Source of the DNA: Bacteroidota bacterium
GTDB lineage: Bacteria; Bacteroidota; Bacteroidia; Chitinophagales; Chitinophagaceae
Assembly (NCBI GenBank): GCA_947463975.1
Contig: CANHUW010000025.1
Location: 1 to 13,307, forward strand
DNA length: 13,307 nucleotides
Direction: 5' to 3'
Part shown: in pieces, positions 1 through 7,607 of the stretch
Layout: each line of letters opens with the position of its first letter
Position numbering within the stretch: the stretch's first letter is position 1
Notes under the pieces: generated by a model
Databases searched by the model: none
Told to the model about the DNA's origin: nothing
The model's input: only the letters and a program-made list of their open reading frames with translations
Translations under genes and position numbers: made by a program

Positions 1-423
1 GGTAGTGCTGCTGATGCTCAACATTTAGCAGCTGAATTTTCAGGTCGCTTCTACAAGGATAGAAAAGCCTTGCCTTCTGATGCTTTGCATTGTAATAGCT
101 CTTACTTAACAGCAGTTGCAAATGATTATAGTTATGAGGTAATTTATTCAAGGTTACTTGAAGGATTAGCCAAAAAGGGAGATGTATTGGTTGGTATAAG
201 CACTTCAGGTAATTCTGGTAATATCATAAAAGCTTTTGAAATGGCTGCATCTTTGGGTGTTGTTACTATTGGATTCACTGGAGCAAATGGCGGTAAAATG
301 AAAGATTTAGCTAATTATTTGATCAATGTACCTTCCAATACTACACCTAGAATTCAGGAATCCCATATTCTAGTTGGTCATATTATTTGCGAATTAGTGG
401 AAGTAAATATATTTGGCAAATAA
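1..423 (+). CDS. gmhA: D-sedoheptulose 7-phosphate isomerase, 5'-truncated by window edge
   Basis: SIS-domain isomerase that converts sedoheptulose 7-phosphate to D-glycero-D-manno-heptose 7-phosphate, the first step of ADP-heptose synthesis for LPS core or glycans; cytoplasmic. The frame is open from base 1 and begins inside the family's GNGGSAADAQH signature (GSAADAQH visible), so the start lies upstream of the window; the TTG at 70 is internal and not a start. Visible hallmarks are the phosphosugar-binding segment ISTSGNSGNI and, near the C-terminus, IQESH followed by a second His four residues on, matching the Gln/His region that contributes to the metal site in GmhA. About 140 residues are present, so roughly the first 50 of a normal protein near 190 are missing. 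It overlaps the next gene by one base (TAATG), which suggests translational coupling with the pathway phosphatase. Another SIS isomerase is unlikely given the full-length similarity and the neighbour. Confidence 0.93.
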   Translation, partial: GSAADAQHLAAEFSGRFYKDRKALPSDALHCNSSYLTAVANDYSYEVIYSRLLEGLAKKGDVLVGISTSGNSGNIIKAFEMAASLGVVTIGFTGANGGKMKDLANYLINVPSNTTPRIQESHILVGHIICELVEVNIFGK

Positions 424-974
424 TGACTTTCGATTTATCCCATATTAATAATGATTGGACTTTATTTTTAGATAGAGATGGCGTGATTAACGTCGAAAAG
501 AATGAAGATTATATTCGTAAATGGGAGGAATTTGAATTTTATCCAGAGAGTTTAAAAGCATTACCCATTTTAGCAAAAAAATTTACGAGAATTATCATTA
601 CTACCAATCAAAAAGGTGTAGCTAAATGTTTAATGACAGAGGCTGATTTAAAGGAGATTCATGCCAACATGAAAATACAAATTGAATCAGTGCATGGAAG
701 AATCGATCATATATTATATTGTACCGATTTAGACAATGATTCTCCTAATAGAAAACCTCAACCTGGAATGGCTTTTCAAGCAGTTGATTTATATCCAGAC
801 ATTCATTTAAATAAATCCATAATGGTAGGAAATAGGATGAGTGATATGCTTTTCGGTAGGAATGCTGGAATGCACACTGTGTTTTTAGCTACCACACATC
901 CAGAAACTACCTTCCCAGATACTAAAATAGATTATCGCTTTGATAATCTATTCCAATTTGCAAAAGCTTTATAA
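423..974 (+). CDS. gmhB: HAD-family phosphatase, GmhB-like (heptose 1,7-bisphosphate 7-phosphatase)
   Basis: Predicted to remove the 7-phosphate from D-glycero-D-manno-heptose 1,7-bisphosphate. The start is the ATG at 423-425, overlapping the gmhA stop, giving 183 residues, close to the family norm; an upstream in-frame TTG at 387 lies inside gmhA and is rejected. HAD motif I is LDRDGVIN with nucleophile D17 and acid D19; motif II is TTNQ (60-63); motif III is K111 in RKPQPGM; motif IV reads VGNRMSDM, with N137 where a metal-binding Asp is usual in E. coli GmhB and D141 retained. The segment before motif III (YCTDLDNDSPN) has one cysteine and lacks the CxH...CxC zinc loop of E. coli GmhB. The pathway role rests on the coupled gmhA. 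A related HAD sugar or histidinol phosphatase cannot be excluded from sequence alone. Confidence 0.85.
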   Translation: MTFDLSHINNDWTLFLDRDGVINVEKNEDYIRKWEEFEFYPESLKALPILAKKFTRIIITTNQKGVAKCLMTEADLKEIHANMKIQIESVHGRIDHILYCTDLDNDSPNRKPQPGMAFQAVDLYPDIHLNKSIMVGNRMSDMLFGRNAGMHTVFLATTHPETTFPDTKIDYRFDNLFQFAKAL

Positions 975-980
975 AAGCTT
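964..980. repeat. Short inverted repeat between convergent gmhB and lepA
   Basis: AAGCTTT, ATA, AAAGCTT forms a perfect 7-bp AT-rich stem with a 3-base loop, overlapping the gmhB stop codon in the 22-base gap between convergent genes. It has no T-run behind it on either strand, so a role as a bidirectional terminator is only weakly supported. Confidence 0.3.
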
Positions 981-996
981 CTATTTATAAGAATCC

Positions 997-2781
997 TTAA
1001 TCTAGTTTTAGAACAGCTAAAAAGGCTTCTTGAGGAATTTCTACATTACCAATTTGTCGCATTCTCTTTTTACCTTCTTTTTGCTTTTCCAACAATTTTC
1101 TCTTACGGCTGATATCACCACCATAACATTTGGCAGTTACATCTTTTCGCATCGCAGAAATATTTTCTCTAGCTACTACTTTTGCACCAATGGCAGCTTG
1201 AATGGCAATTTGGAATTGTTGTTTTGTCAATAGTTCTTTAAGTTTTTCACAAAGCTTTCGTCCAAACTCTGCAGATTTGCCTCTATGAATTAATGCACTT
1301 AATGCATCTACTTTTTCGCTATTCAATAAGATATCCATTTTAACAATATCCGCTTCTCTAAACCCAATTTGAGTGTAATCAAAAGAGGCATATCCTCTAG
1401 TACCACTCTTTAATTTATCATAGAAATCAAATACAATCTCTGTTAAAGGCATTTCAAAAATTAACTCAACCCTTGTTGGTGTTAAATAACTTTGATTAAT
1501 TAACATACCTCTTTTACCTAGACATAAAGTAATAATATTTCCAATATAATCTGGAGTGGTAATAATTTGAGCTCTGATAAAAGGTTCTTCAATATAATCA
1601 ATCTTAACAGGATCCGGCATCTCCGTTGGATTGTTAACAATAATCTTCTCTCCTCTTGTTGTGTAGGCAATAAAACTTACGTTAGGTACAGTAGTGATGA
1701 CTGTTTGATTGAATTCACGTTCTAAACGTTCTTGAATGATCTCCATGTGAAGTAATCCTAAGAATCCACATCTAAAACCAAAACCTAAAGCTTGAGAAGT
1801 TTCTAATTCGAAAGTTAATGAAGCGTCATTTAATTGTAGTTTATCCATACAATCACGTAATTCTTCAAATTCGTCTGTATTCACTGGATAAATACCCGCA
1901 AATACCATTGGTTTAACTTCTTCAAAACCATTGATCATTTCACCTGGGTTATTCGCTAATGTAATAGTATCTCCAACTTTTACTTCTTTAGCATTTTTAA
2001 TACCAGTAATAATGTACCCTACATCACCTGCTCTTACTTCTTCTTTAGGCGTCATGGATAATTTCAGCACCCCTACTTCGTCTGCATTATAATCCCTACC
2101 AGAGGCAACAAACCTAATTTTATCGTTCTTTTTTAATACACCATTTAAAATTCTATAATAAACTATAATACCTCTAAAACTATTGAATACACTATCAAAA
2201 ATTAAGGCTTGTAATGGCGCATCTGTATTTCCAACTGGAGCTGGTATTCTTTCACAAATTGCTTGTAAAATTTCTTCGATACCAATTCCAGATCTGCCAC
2301 TTGCTAATAAAATATCTTCTTGCTTACATCCAATTAAATCAATAATTTGATCTGTGACTTCTGGTATTTTAGCCCCATCCATATCAATTTTATTGATCAC
2401 TGGAATAATCTCTAAATTATTGTCTAAGGCTAAATATAAATTAGAAATAGTTTGTGCTTGAATTCCCTGAGAAGCATCCACTAACAATAAGGCGCCTTCA
2501 CAAGCGGCTAATGCACGGCTTACTTCATAACTAAAATCTACGTGTCCAGGAGTATCAATTAAATTTAAAGTATAGGTTTCTCCTTTATGAATATAATTAA
2601 TTTGAATTGCGTGACTCTTGATGGTAATACCCTTCTCCCTCTCTAAATCCATATCATCCAAAACCTGGTTCATCATTTCTCTTTCGGTTATGGTTTTGGT
2701 GTGCTCTAACAAACGATCAGCCAAGGTACTTTTACCGTGATCAATATGGGCGATGATACAGAAATTTCTAATATTCTTCAT
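997..2781 (-). CDS. lepA: Elongation factor 4 (LepA), ribosome-associated translational GTPase
   Basis: Full-length LepA/EF4 of 594 residues (E. coli about 599), a cytoplasmic GTPase related to EF-G that acts on ribosomes in elongation or subunit biogenesis. The GTPase domain carries G1 AHIDHGKST (11-19), the switch region REKGITIKS (48-56), G3 DTPGH (76-80), G4 NKID (130-133) and a G5-like SGRSG. Beyond it are the EF-Tu-like beta barrel, the EF-G domain III and V-like regions (including LGFGFRCGFLGLLHMEI), and the lysine/arginine-rich LepA-specific C-terminal domain (YGGDISRKRKLLEKQKEGKK). The ATG at 2781 matches the usual N-terminus. It lies 24 bases downstream of tpiA on the same strand with no promoter consensus between, so co-transcription is likely. 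No key residue is missing. Confidence 0.99.
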   Translation of the reverse strand: MKNIRNFCIIAHIDHGKSTLADRLLEHTKTITEREMMNQVLDDMDLEREKGITIKSHAIQINYIHKGETYTLNLIDTPGHVDFSYEVSRALAACEGALLLVDASQGIQAQTISNLYLALDNNLEIIPVINKIDMDGAKIPEVTDQIIDLIGCKQEDILLASGRSGIGIEEILQAICERIPAPVGNTDAPLQALIFDSVFNSFRGIIVYYRILNGVLKKNDKIRFVASGRDYNADEVGVLKLSMTPKEEVRAGDVGYIITGIKNAKEVKVGDTITLANNPGEMINGFEEVKPMVFAGIYPVNTDEFEELRDCMDKLQLNDASLTFELETSQALGFGFRCGFLGLLHMEIIQERLEREFNQTVITTVPNVSFIAYTTRGEKIIVNNPTEMPDPVKIDYIEEPFIRAQIITTPDYIGNIITLCLGKRGMLINQSYLTPTRVELIFEMPLTEIVFDFYDKLKSGTRGYASFDYTQIGFREADIVKMDILLNSEKVDALSALIHRGKSAEFGRKLCEKLKELLTKQQFQIAIQAAIGAKVVARENISAMRKDVTAKCYGGDISRKRKLLEKQKEGKKRMRQIGNVEIPQEAFLAVLKLD

Positions 2782-2805
2782 GTAGTGTTACTATTCTTTT
2801 AAATT

Positions 2806-3567
2806 CTATTGTAGTGCATTAATGATGGCTGTAAATTCAGAAGCAATTAAAGAAGCACCTCCCACTAAACCACCATCCACATCAGGTTGCGAGAAAAGTT
2901 CTTTTGCATTAGCAGCTTTAACGCTACCGCCATATAAAATGGAAATTTGATCTGCTATAGATTGTCCATATTTTGAAGCAAATACAGATCTAATGTATGC
3001 ATGTATTTCTTGAGCTTGCTCACTTGTTGCTGTTTTGCCTGTACCTATTGCCCAAATTGGCTCATACGCTATAACAACTTTAACAATTTGTTCAGCACTT
3101 AAATGAAATAAAGAATTTTTTAATTGTGCTTCTACAAAAATATTTTGATTTCCTGCTTCTCTAATATCTAATGGCTCTCCACAACAGAAAATGGGTGTGC
3201 TATCTATTGCTAATACTGCGTTTACTTTTTCAGCTAATAAAGCATCAGATTCTGTAAAATATTCTCTTCTTTCAGAATGACCTAAAACAATATGCTTTAC
3301 ACCGACAGATGCAAACATAGGTGCTGCAATTTCACCTGTAAAAGCTCCATTATTTTTTTGATGACAATTTTGTGCTGCTACATACATATTTTGCTTCCCA
3401 GCCAATTTAGCTTTCGTTTGATGGATGTATATGGATGGAACTGCAAAAATAGCTTCCTGATGTGCTGCTAAATGAAATGCTGTTTGAAACAACTCGTTTA
3501 ATAAAGAATCCGCTTCGGATTGACTTAAATTCATTTTCCAGTTAGCTGCGGCTATTTGCTTTCTCAT
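2806..3567 (-). CDS. tpiA: Triosephosphate isomerase
   Basis: Cytoplasmic TIM-barrel enzyme interconverting dihydroxyacetone phosphate and glyceraldehyde 3-phosphate in glycolysis and gluconeogenesis. The 253-residue length is normal. The catalytic set is complete: N9 and K11 in NWKMN, H97 in LGHSERR, and the base E169 in AYEPIWAIGTGK, followed by the mobile loop; GGSV and the phosphate-binding DGGLVGGASL segment sit near the C-terminus. The start is the ATG at 3567, which leaves the canonical short strand before NWKMN. A consensus TAnnTTTG element lies 40 bases upstream, and lepA follows 24 bases downstream, so this is probably the first gene of a tpiA-lepA unit. Function is certain from the active-site motifs. 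Confidence 0.99.
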   Translation of the reverse strand: MRKQIAAANWKMNLSQSEADSLLNELFQTAFHLAAHQEAIFAVPSIYIHQTKAKLAGKQNMYVAAQNCHQKNNGAFTGEIAAPMFASVGVKHIVLGHSERREYFTESDALLAEKVNAVLAIDSTPIFCCGEPLDIREAGNQNIFVEAQLKNSLFHLSAEQIVKVVIAYEPIWAIGTGKTATSEQAQEIHAYIRSVFASKYGQSIADQISILYGGSVKAANAKELFSQPDVDGGLVGGASLIASEFTAIINALQ

Positions 3568-3606
3568 TGGGTAATTTTTGGTCTTTTTAAGCTATTATCA
3601 GCGGTG

Positions 3607-3614
3607 CAAAGGTA
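3607..3614 (-). promoter_or_regulatory. Bacteroidota-type -7 promoter element upstream of tpiA
   Basis: On the minus strand the sequence reads TACCTTTG followed by CACC, an exact match to the TAnnTTTG -7 element of the Bacteroidota primary sigma factor. It lies 40 bases before the tpiA ATG and would give a leader of about 35 bases. The -33 region offers only a weak GTTTAG about 19 bases upstream. Confidence 0.7.
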
Positions 3615-3645
3615 ATCAAAAATTAAGCCTAAACCTATTTAAACA

Positions 3646-4809
3646 CTATAAATGAGCCTGCTTATAGAGATGTTCTAAAACCATCTGCTCTTCTTTGGTA
3701 ACTTCAAATCCTTTCATTTTCTTCCAATTTCCTATATCGGTAATGACCTTGTCTAAAACATATCCTGGCAAAATACCCCAAGTAAAATTGGGTAGGTTTT
3801 TGGGTAATAAACCGTTTCCAAAAACATTTGCACTCACCCCAACATAAGAGCCTGTATTTATGCTAGATTGAATGGCAAATCTGCTATAATCACCCACTAA
3901 CATTCCCATTTTTTGACCAATCGTATCCCAAACTTGTTTTGCTTCATTCCATAATTGTACCTTACCAGCCGAATTTTTAACATTGCTATTGGAGGTACCC
4001 GCACCTAAATTACACCAATAACCAATGATACTATCTCCCAAATAGCCCTCGTGTCCTTTATTAGAAAAACCCATGATAATGGAATTCTTAATCTCGCCGC
4101 CGGACAAACAATAAGGCCCAATACTAGTGGCGCCATAAATACTGGTATTCATTTTTACCACAGCTTTATTTCCTAAAACAAAGGGCCCTCTTATACAAGC
4201 TCCCTCCATAATAACTGCTTCTTTTCCAATATATATAGGGCCTTCACTTGCATTTAAATTTGAACAAGAAATCTGCGCACCTTCTTCAATAAAAATTTGA
4301 TCCCCATGTATTAGACTATTAGTGTCATTCACTTTCTGGGAGCGACGATTTTGACTAACAATAGCGAAATCAGTCCTAATGAAAGCTGCTTGTTTTTTTA
4401 GTAAATCGACACTATTTTCTACCCATTCCACCTCTTCAACGATTATTGGAGGCATTGCTGCCAATAAGATATTTGCAATATTTCTTTCCTTGGTTTTTGT
4501 CGCAATCCATTTGCCTGATGTTGTAATCAATTTTTCTCCCTCTTGTAAGCATTTAATTTGCTCCAATAAAGATACTTGCGGTATAATGGATATATTAATA
4601 AATGTTAAAGATTCGTTCGATGTTAGAAATGTAGCATCGTATAAAACTTGTAAATAATTTACGGTATATATACCGGTTTCTTGACCAATATATTTTTCCC
4701 ATCTTTCTTGAAAAGTGTATAATCCAACCCTACATTCTGCCAAGGATCTAGTTAAGCTAAATGGATAAAAATTATCTCTGTCCGCAATGTCTACTAAAAT
4801 ATATTGCAT
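3646..4809 (-). CDS. GlmU-like putative sugar nucleotidyltransferase with left-handed beta-helix domain
   Basis: A 387-residue protein of the Bacteroidota GlmU-like family (NTP_transf_4 type N-terminus plus hexapeptide acyltransferase-like C-terminus). The N-terminal region contains the family's RSLAECRVG segment (21-29) followed by an ERWEKY sequence, but no GxGTRM pyrophosphorylase loop. From about residue 170 to 335 the sequence turns into hexapeptide-like repeats (YIGKEAVIMEGACIRGPF, IYGATSIGPY, IIGYWCNLGAGTSNSN, YVGVSANVFGNG), predicting a trimeric left-handed beta-helix; the NLGAGT segment resembles the acetyl-CoA side of GlmU. The role is plausibly sugar-nucleotide metabolism for envelope synthesis, but the reaction is unknown. 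The stop is 78 bases upstream of tpiA on the same strand, and tpiA has its own promoter. The ATG at 4809 is the only sensible start. Confidence 0.85.
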   Translation of the reverse strand: MQYILVDIADRDNFYPFSLTRSLAECRVGLYTFQERWEKYIGQETGIYTVNYLQVLYDATFLTSNESLTFINISIIPQVSLLEQIKCLQEGEKLITTSGKWIATKTKERNIANILLAAMPPIIVEEVEWVENSVDLLKKQAAFIRTDFAIVSQNRRSQKVNDTNSLIHGDQIFIEEGAQISCSNLNASEGPIYIGKEAVIMEGACIRGPFVLGNKAVVKMNTSIYGATSIGPYCLSGGEIKNSIIMGFSNKGHEGYLGDSIIGYWCNLGAGTSNSNVKNSAGKVQLWNEAKQVWDTIGQKMGMLVGDYSRFAIQSSINTGSYVGVSANVFGNGLLPKNLPNFTWGILPGYVLDKVITDIGNWKKMKGFEVTKEEQMVLEHLYKQAHL

Positions 4810-4840
4810 ACTGCTAAAATACTAAACAATTTTTATAGTA

Positions 4841-4870
4841 AAAGACATCTATTCCAAACAGATGTTCTTT
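4841..4870. repeat. Imperfect inverted repeat upstream of P5C dehydrogenase
   Basis: AAAGACATCT at 4841-4850 and AGATGTTCTTT at 4860-4870 are complementary over ten positions with a one-base bulge, separated by nine bases. The repeat occupies the divergent gap and ends eight bases before the -7 element at 4878-4885, where an operator or a -33-region binding site would sit. No protein is assigned to it. Confidence 0.4.
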
Positions 4871-4877
4871 AATTGCT

Positions 4878-4885
4878 TATTTTTG
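4878..4885 (+). promoter_or_regulatory. -7 promoter element for P5C dehydrogenase gene
   Basis: TATTTTTG is an exact TAnnTTTG match, 17 bases before the ATG at 4903, implying a leader of roughly 12-15 bases. No convincing -33 TTTG is found at the expected distance, so activation by a regulator at the adjacent inverted repeat is possible. Confidence 0.6.
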
Positions 4886-4902
4886 AGTCCTAATTATTTT
4901 AT

Positions 4903-6534
4903 ATGCAATTTGGATATTTTAACTACCCTATGCCAGCAAATGAAACAGTACTTTCTTATGCTCCTGGCAGTCCCGAGAAAATAGCTTTGAAAAAAGCTTT
5001 AACCGATCTAAAAAAGAAAACTTTAGATATCCCCATGTATATTGGTGGTAAAGCTATTAGAACAGGCAAAAAAATAGCCATTCATCCACCACATGAAATA
5101 AAACATGTATTGGGCCATTTTCATGCAGGTAATAAACAACATGTTGATCAAGCAATCAATACCGCTTTAAAAGTTCGTATTGGATGGTCAGAAATGAGTT
5201 GGGAATCAAGAGCACATATCTTTCTAAAAGCAGCTGATTTATTAGCAACAAAATATCGTTATGAAATGAATGCTGCGACCATGTTGGGTCAAAGTAAAAA
5301 TGCTTTTCAAGCAGAAATTGATGCTGCTTGTGAGTTGATTGATTTTTTAAGATTCAATGTTCATTTTTTAAGTCAAATATATCAGCAACAACCTATCTCT
5401 GCTCCTGGCATTCACAATAGAATGGAATGGAGAGGTTTAGAAGGATTTGTTTTAGCCATTACGCCATTTAATTTTACTGCCATTGGAGGTAACTTACCTG
5501 CCTCAGCTGCAATGTGTGGTAATGTGGTAGTTTGGAAACCAGCTAACACACAAATTTATTCTGCACAATTATTTATGAGAATATTAAAAGAAGCGGGATT
5601 ACCAGATGGTGTTATCAATATTGTCTATGTGGATGGTCCAACTTTGGGTGATACCTGTTTCAAACATCCAGATTTTGCTGGTGTTCACTTCACAGGTTCT
5701 ACAGGAGTATTCAATCATATGTGGAAACAAATTGGAGAAAATATTGCGAACTATAAATCTTACCCAAGAATTGTAGGTGAAACTGGCGGAAAAGATTTTG
5801 TTATGGTACACCCAACTGCTGATGTAGATACAGTAGTTACCGCTTTAGCAAGAGGTGCTTTTGAATTCCAAGGTCAGAAATGTTCTGCAGCATCAAGAGC
5901 ATATATTCCAAATAATATTGCTGCTGCTGTAAAAACCAAACTTGTTAAAGTGGTTCAATCTATGAAGGTTGGAACAGTGGAAGATTTTTCTAATTTTGTG
6001 AATGCTGTGATTGATGAAAAAGCCTATGATAGTATTACTAAATACATCAGTAAAGCAAAAAAAGACAAGAAAGCGAAAATACTAGTTGGCGGGAATTATA
6101 GTAAATCAAAAGGTTATTTTATAGAACCAACTGTGATTGAAACTTCTGATCCAAAATATACAACCATGTGTGAAGAAATCTTTGGGCCAGTTTTAACCAT
6201 CTATACATATCCTGCAACTAAATTTGAAAAAACTTTAGAAATTTTAAATAGTACTTCAAAATATGCATTAACGGGTTCTATTATTTCACAGGATAGAGCA
6301 TCTATTGAATTAGCTACGCAAAAATTAAGACATGCTGCAGGCAATTTTTATATCAATGATAAGCCTACTGGAGCGGTTGTTGGACAACAACCATTTGGCG
6401 GAGCTAGGGCTTCAGGAACCAATGATAAGGCAGGAAGTATGTTGAATTTATATAGATGGTTAAGCGCTAGAACTATAAAAGAGACATTTAACCCACCCAC
6501 TGACTATAAATACCCATTTTTAAACGAAGCTTAG
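4903..6534 (+). CDS. pruA: L-glutamate gamma-semialdehyde (1-pyrroline-5-carboxylate) dehydrogenase
   Basis: Aldehyde dehydrogenase superfamily enzyme that oxidises glutamate semialdehyde to glutamate with NAD+, the second step of proline catabolism. The 543-residue length and the N-terminal extension (ANETVLSYAPGSPEK) match the stand-alone P5CDH (ALDH4A1-like) family rather than the bifunctional PutA. The catalytic residues are visible: E293 in GETGGKDF and nucleophile C327 in FQGQKCSAASR. The cofactor segment includes ITPFNFTAIGGNLPASAA and HFTGSTGVF, and the C-terminal GQQPFGGARASGTNDKAG loop is typical of P5CDH. It diverges from the GlmU-like gene and has its own promoter element. No proline dehydrogenase gene is in the window. 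Assignment is firm. Confidence 0.97.
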   Translation: MQFGYFNYPMPANETVLSYAPGSPEKIALKKALTDLKKKTLDIPMYIGGKAIRTGKKIAIHPPHEIKHVLGHFHAGNKQHVDQAINTALKVRIGWSEMSWESRAHIFLKAADLLATKYRYEMNAATMLGQSKNAFQAEIDAACELIDFLRFNVHFLSQIYQQQPISAPGIHNRMEWRGLEGFVLAITPFNFTAIGGNLPASAAMCGNVVVWKPANTQIYSAQLFMRILKEAGLPDGVINIVYVDGPTLGDTCFKHPDFAGVHFTGSTGVFNHMWKQIGENIANYKSYPRIVGETGGKDFVMVHPTADVDTVVTALARGAFEFQGQKCSAASRAYIPNNIAAAVKTKLVKVVQSMKVGTVEDFSNFVNAVIDEKAYDSITKYISKAKKDKKAKILVGGNYSKSKGYFIEPTVIETSDPKYTTMCEEIFGPVLTIYTYPATKFEKTLEILNSTSKYALTGSIISQDRASIELATQKLRHAAGNFYINDKPTGAVVGQQPFGGARASGTNDKAGSMLNLYRWLSARTIKETFNPPTDYKYPFLNEA

Positions 6535-6535
6535 G

Positions 6536-6570
6536 ACTGTTTTTAGCCCATAATTACGCGAAAAAACAGT
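6536..6570. repeat. Perfect 9-bp inverted repeat in the gap before pdhA
   Basis: ACTGTTTTT at 6536-6544 and AAAAACAGT at 6562-6570 are exactly complementary, with a 17-base loop. The right arm ends on the first base of the pdhA -7 element. There is no T-run behind it on the + strand, so it is not a standard terminator; an operator or an mRNA hairpin at the end of the P5CDH transcript are both possible. Confidence 0.5.
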
Positions 6571-6577
6571 ATATTTG
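6570..6577 (+). promoter_or_regulatory. -7 promoter element for pdhA
   Basis: TATATTTG matches TAnnTTTG exactly and lies 20 bases before the GTG start at 6598, predicting a leader of about 15 bases. The first base is shared with the right arm of the inverted repeat upstream. Confidence 0.65.
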
Positions 6578-6597
6578 CTCCTCAAAATTAAAGGACT

Positions 6598-7593
6598 GTG
6601 GCCCAAAAATTTTCAAAAGAAACCTATCTGTATTGGTATGAATTGATGCAATTAATTCGTCAATTCGAATCCAAGTCTGAAGAAATGTATAAAATGGCAG
6701 GAAAAATCAGAGGATTTTTCCATGTTTACAATGGACAAGAAGCTATTGCTGCAGGTTGCATGACCGCTACCAATCATGAAGACCCTTTTATTACAGGATA
6801 CCGTGACCATGGTTTGGCTTTGGCTAAAGGCATGAGTCCAAATGCAGCTATGGCTGAATTATATGGAAAGGCAACAGGTTGTTCTAAAGGTAAAGGTGGA
6901 AGTATGCACTTTTTTGATAAAGAAAATTACTTCTTTGGTGGGCATGGTATTGTGGGTGCTCAAATTGGTACTGGAGCTGGATTAGCTTTTGCTGAACAAT
7001 ATCGTGGATCTAAGAATGTAGTTTTATGTTTCTTTGGAGATGGTGCTGCAAGACAAGGTATGTTGCATGAGGTTTTTAACCTAGCTATGCTTTGGAAATT
7101 ACCAGTAGTATTTATTTGTGAAAATAACAATTACGCAATGGGTACTTCTATCGAAAGAACAAGTAATGTTATTGATATATATAAATTAGCGGATGCTTAT
7201 GAAATGCCATCGGATAAATTAGATGGTATGACACCAGAAATAGTGCACGAAGGTGTTGCTAGAGCGGTTAAAAGAGCAAGAGATGGAGAAGGTCCTACTC
7301 TATTAGAAATGAAGACATATAGATACAGAGGACATTCCGTATCAGATCCTCAAAAATATAGATCTAAAGATGAGGTGGAGGAATACAAGAATCAAGATCC
7401 AATTACAAAAGTTACAAAAACAATATTAGAAAATAAATACGCAACTGAAGCTGAATTAAAAGCTATTGATGATAAAATCAATACAATTGTCGAAGCCTCT
7501 GTAAAATTTGCTGAAGAAAGCCCATGGCCTGATGATAGCGAAGTTTTAAAAGATGTATATATTGATCAAAATTATCCATTTATCGTAGACTAA
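6598..7593 (+). CDS. pdhA: Pyruvate dehydrogenase E1 component, alpha subunit
   Basis: Thiamine-diphosphate-dependent alpha subunit of the alpha2beta2 E1 enzyme that decarboxylates pyruvate for acetyl-CoA formation; cytoplasmic. The 331-residue length fits the family. The ThDP/Mg site is GDGAARQG (GDG at 147-149) ending at ENNNYAMGTS (N176-N178); the substrate/loop signature TYRYRGHSVSDPQKYR covers R242-S247 and the following phospho-loop-type segment. The N-terminal FHVYNGQEAIAAG and GKATGCSKGKGGSMHF segments are typical. The start is GTG: the family-like N-terminus VAQKFSKETYLYWY begins exactly there, and no nearby ATG would preserve it. The E1 beta and E2 genes are not adjacent, so they must lie elsewhere. 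A branched-chain or acetoin E1 alpha is a less likely alternative. The TPR gene follows after 14 bases. Confidence 0.93.
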   Translation: MAQKFSKETYLYWYELMQLIRQFESKSEEMYKMAGKIRGFFHVYNGQEAIAAGCMTATNHEDPFITGYRDHGLALAKGMSPNAAMAELYGKATGCSKGKGGSMHFFDKENYFFGGHGIVGAQIGTGAGLAFAEQYRGSKNVVLCFFGDGAARQGMLHEVFNLAMLWKLPVVFICENNNYAMGTSIERTSNVIDIYKLADAYEMPSDKLDGMTPEIVHEGVARAVKRARDGEGPTLLEMKTYRYRGHSVSDPQKYRSKDEVEEYKNQDPITKVTKTILENKYATEAELKAIDDKINTIVEASVKFAEESPWPDDSEVLKDVYIDQNYPFIVD

Positions 7594-7607
7594 TTACAAA
7601 CATTTAT

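Noticed and set aside
387..422. Extended gmhB start at TTG 387
   Set aside because: It would overlap gmhA by 37 bases and add non-family residues; ATG 423 gives a normal N-terminus and a typical TAATG coupling.
70..423. TTG at 70 as the gmhA start
   Set aside because: The frame is open to base 1 and the upstream residues match the conserved GmhA signature, so the gene is simply cut by the window edge.
1030..1233. Plus-strand open frame within lepA
   Set aside because: Shadow of the lepA C-terminal domain; low-complexity translation.
4379..4657. Plus-strand open frame within the GlmU-like gene
   Set aside because: Antisense shadow with no domain, promoter or start-site support.
4814..4821. 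Minus-strand TATTTTAG as a promoter for the GlmU-like gene
   Set aside because: It mismatches TAnnTTTG at one position, lies only four bases before the ATG and has no -33 element, so it was not listed as a feature.
5599..5811. Minus-strand open frame within the P5CDH gene
   Set aside because: Lies opposite the catalytic region of a conserved enzyme; shadow only.
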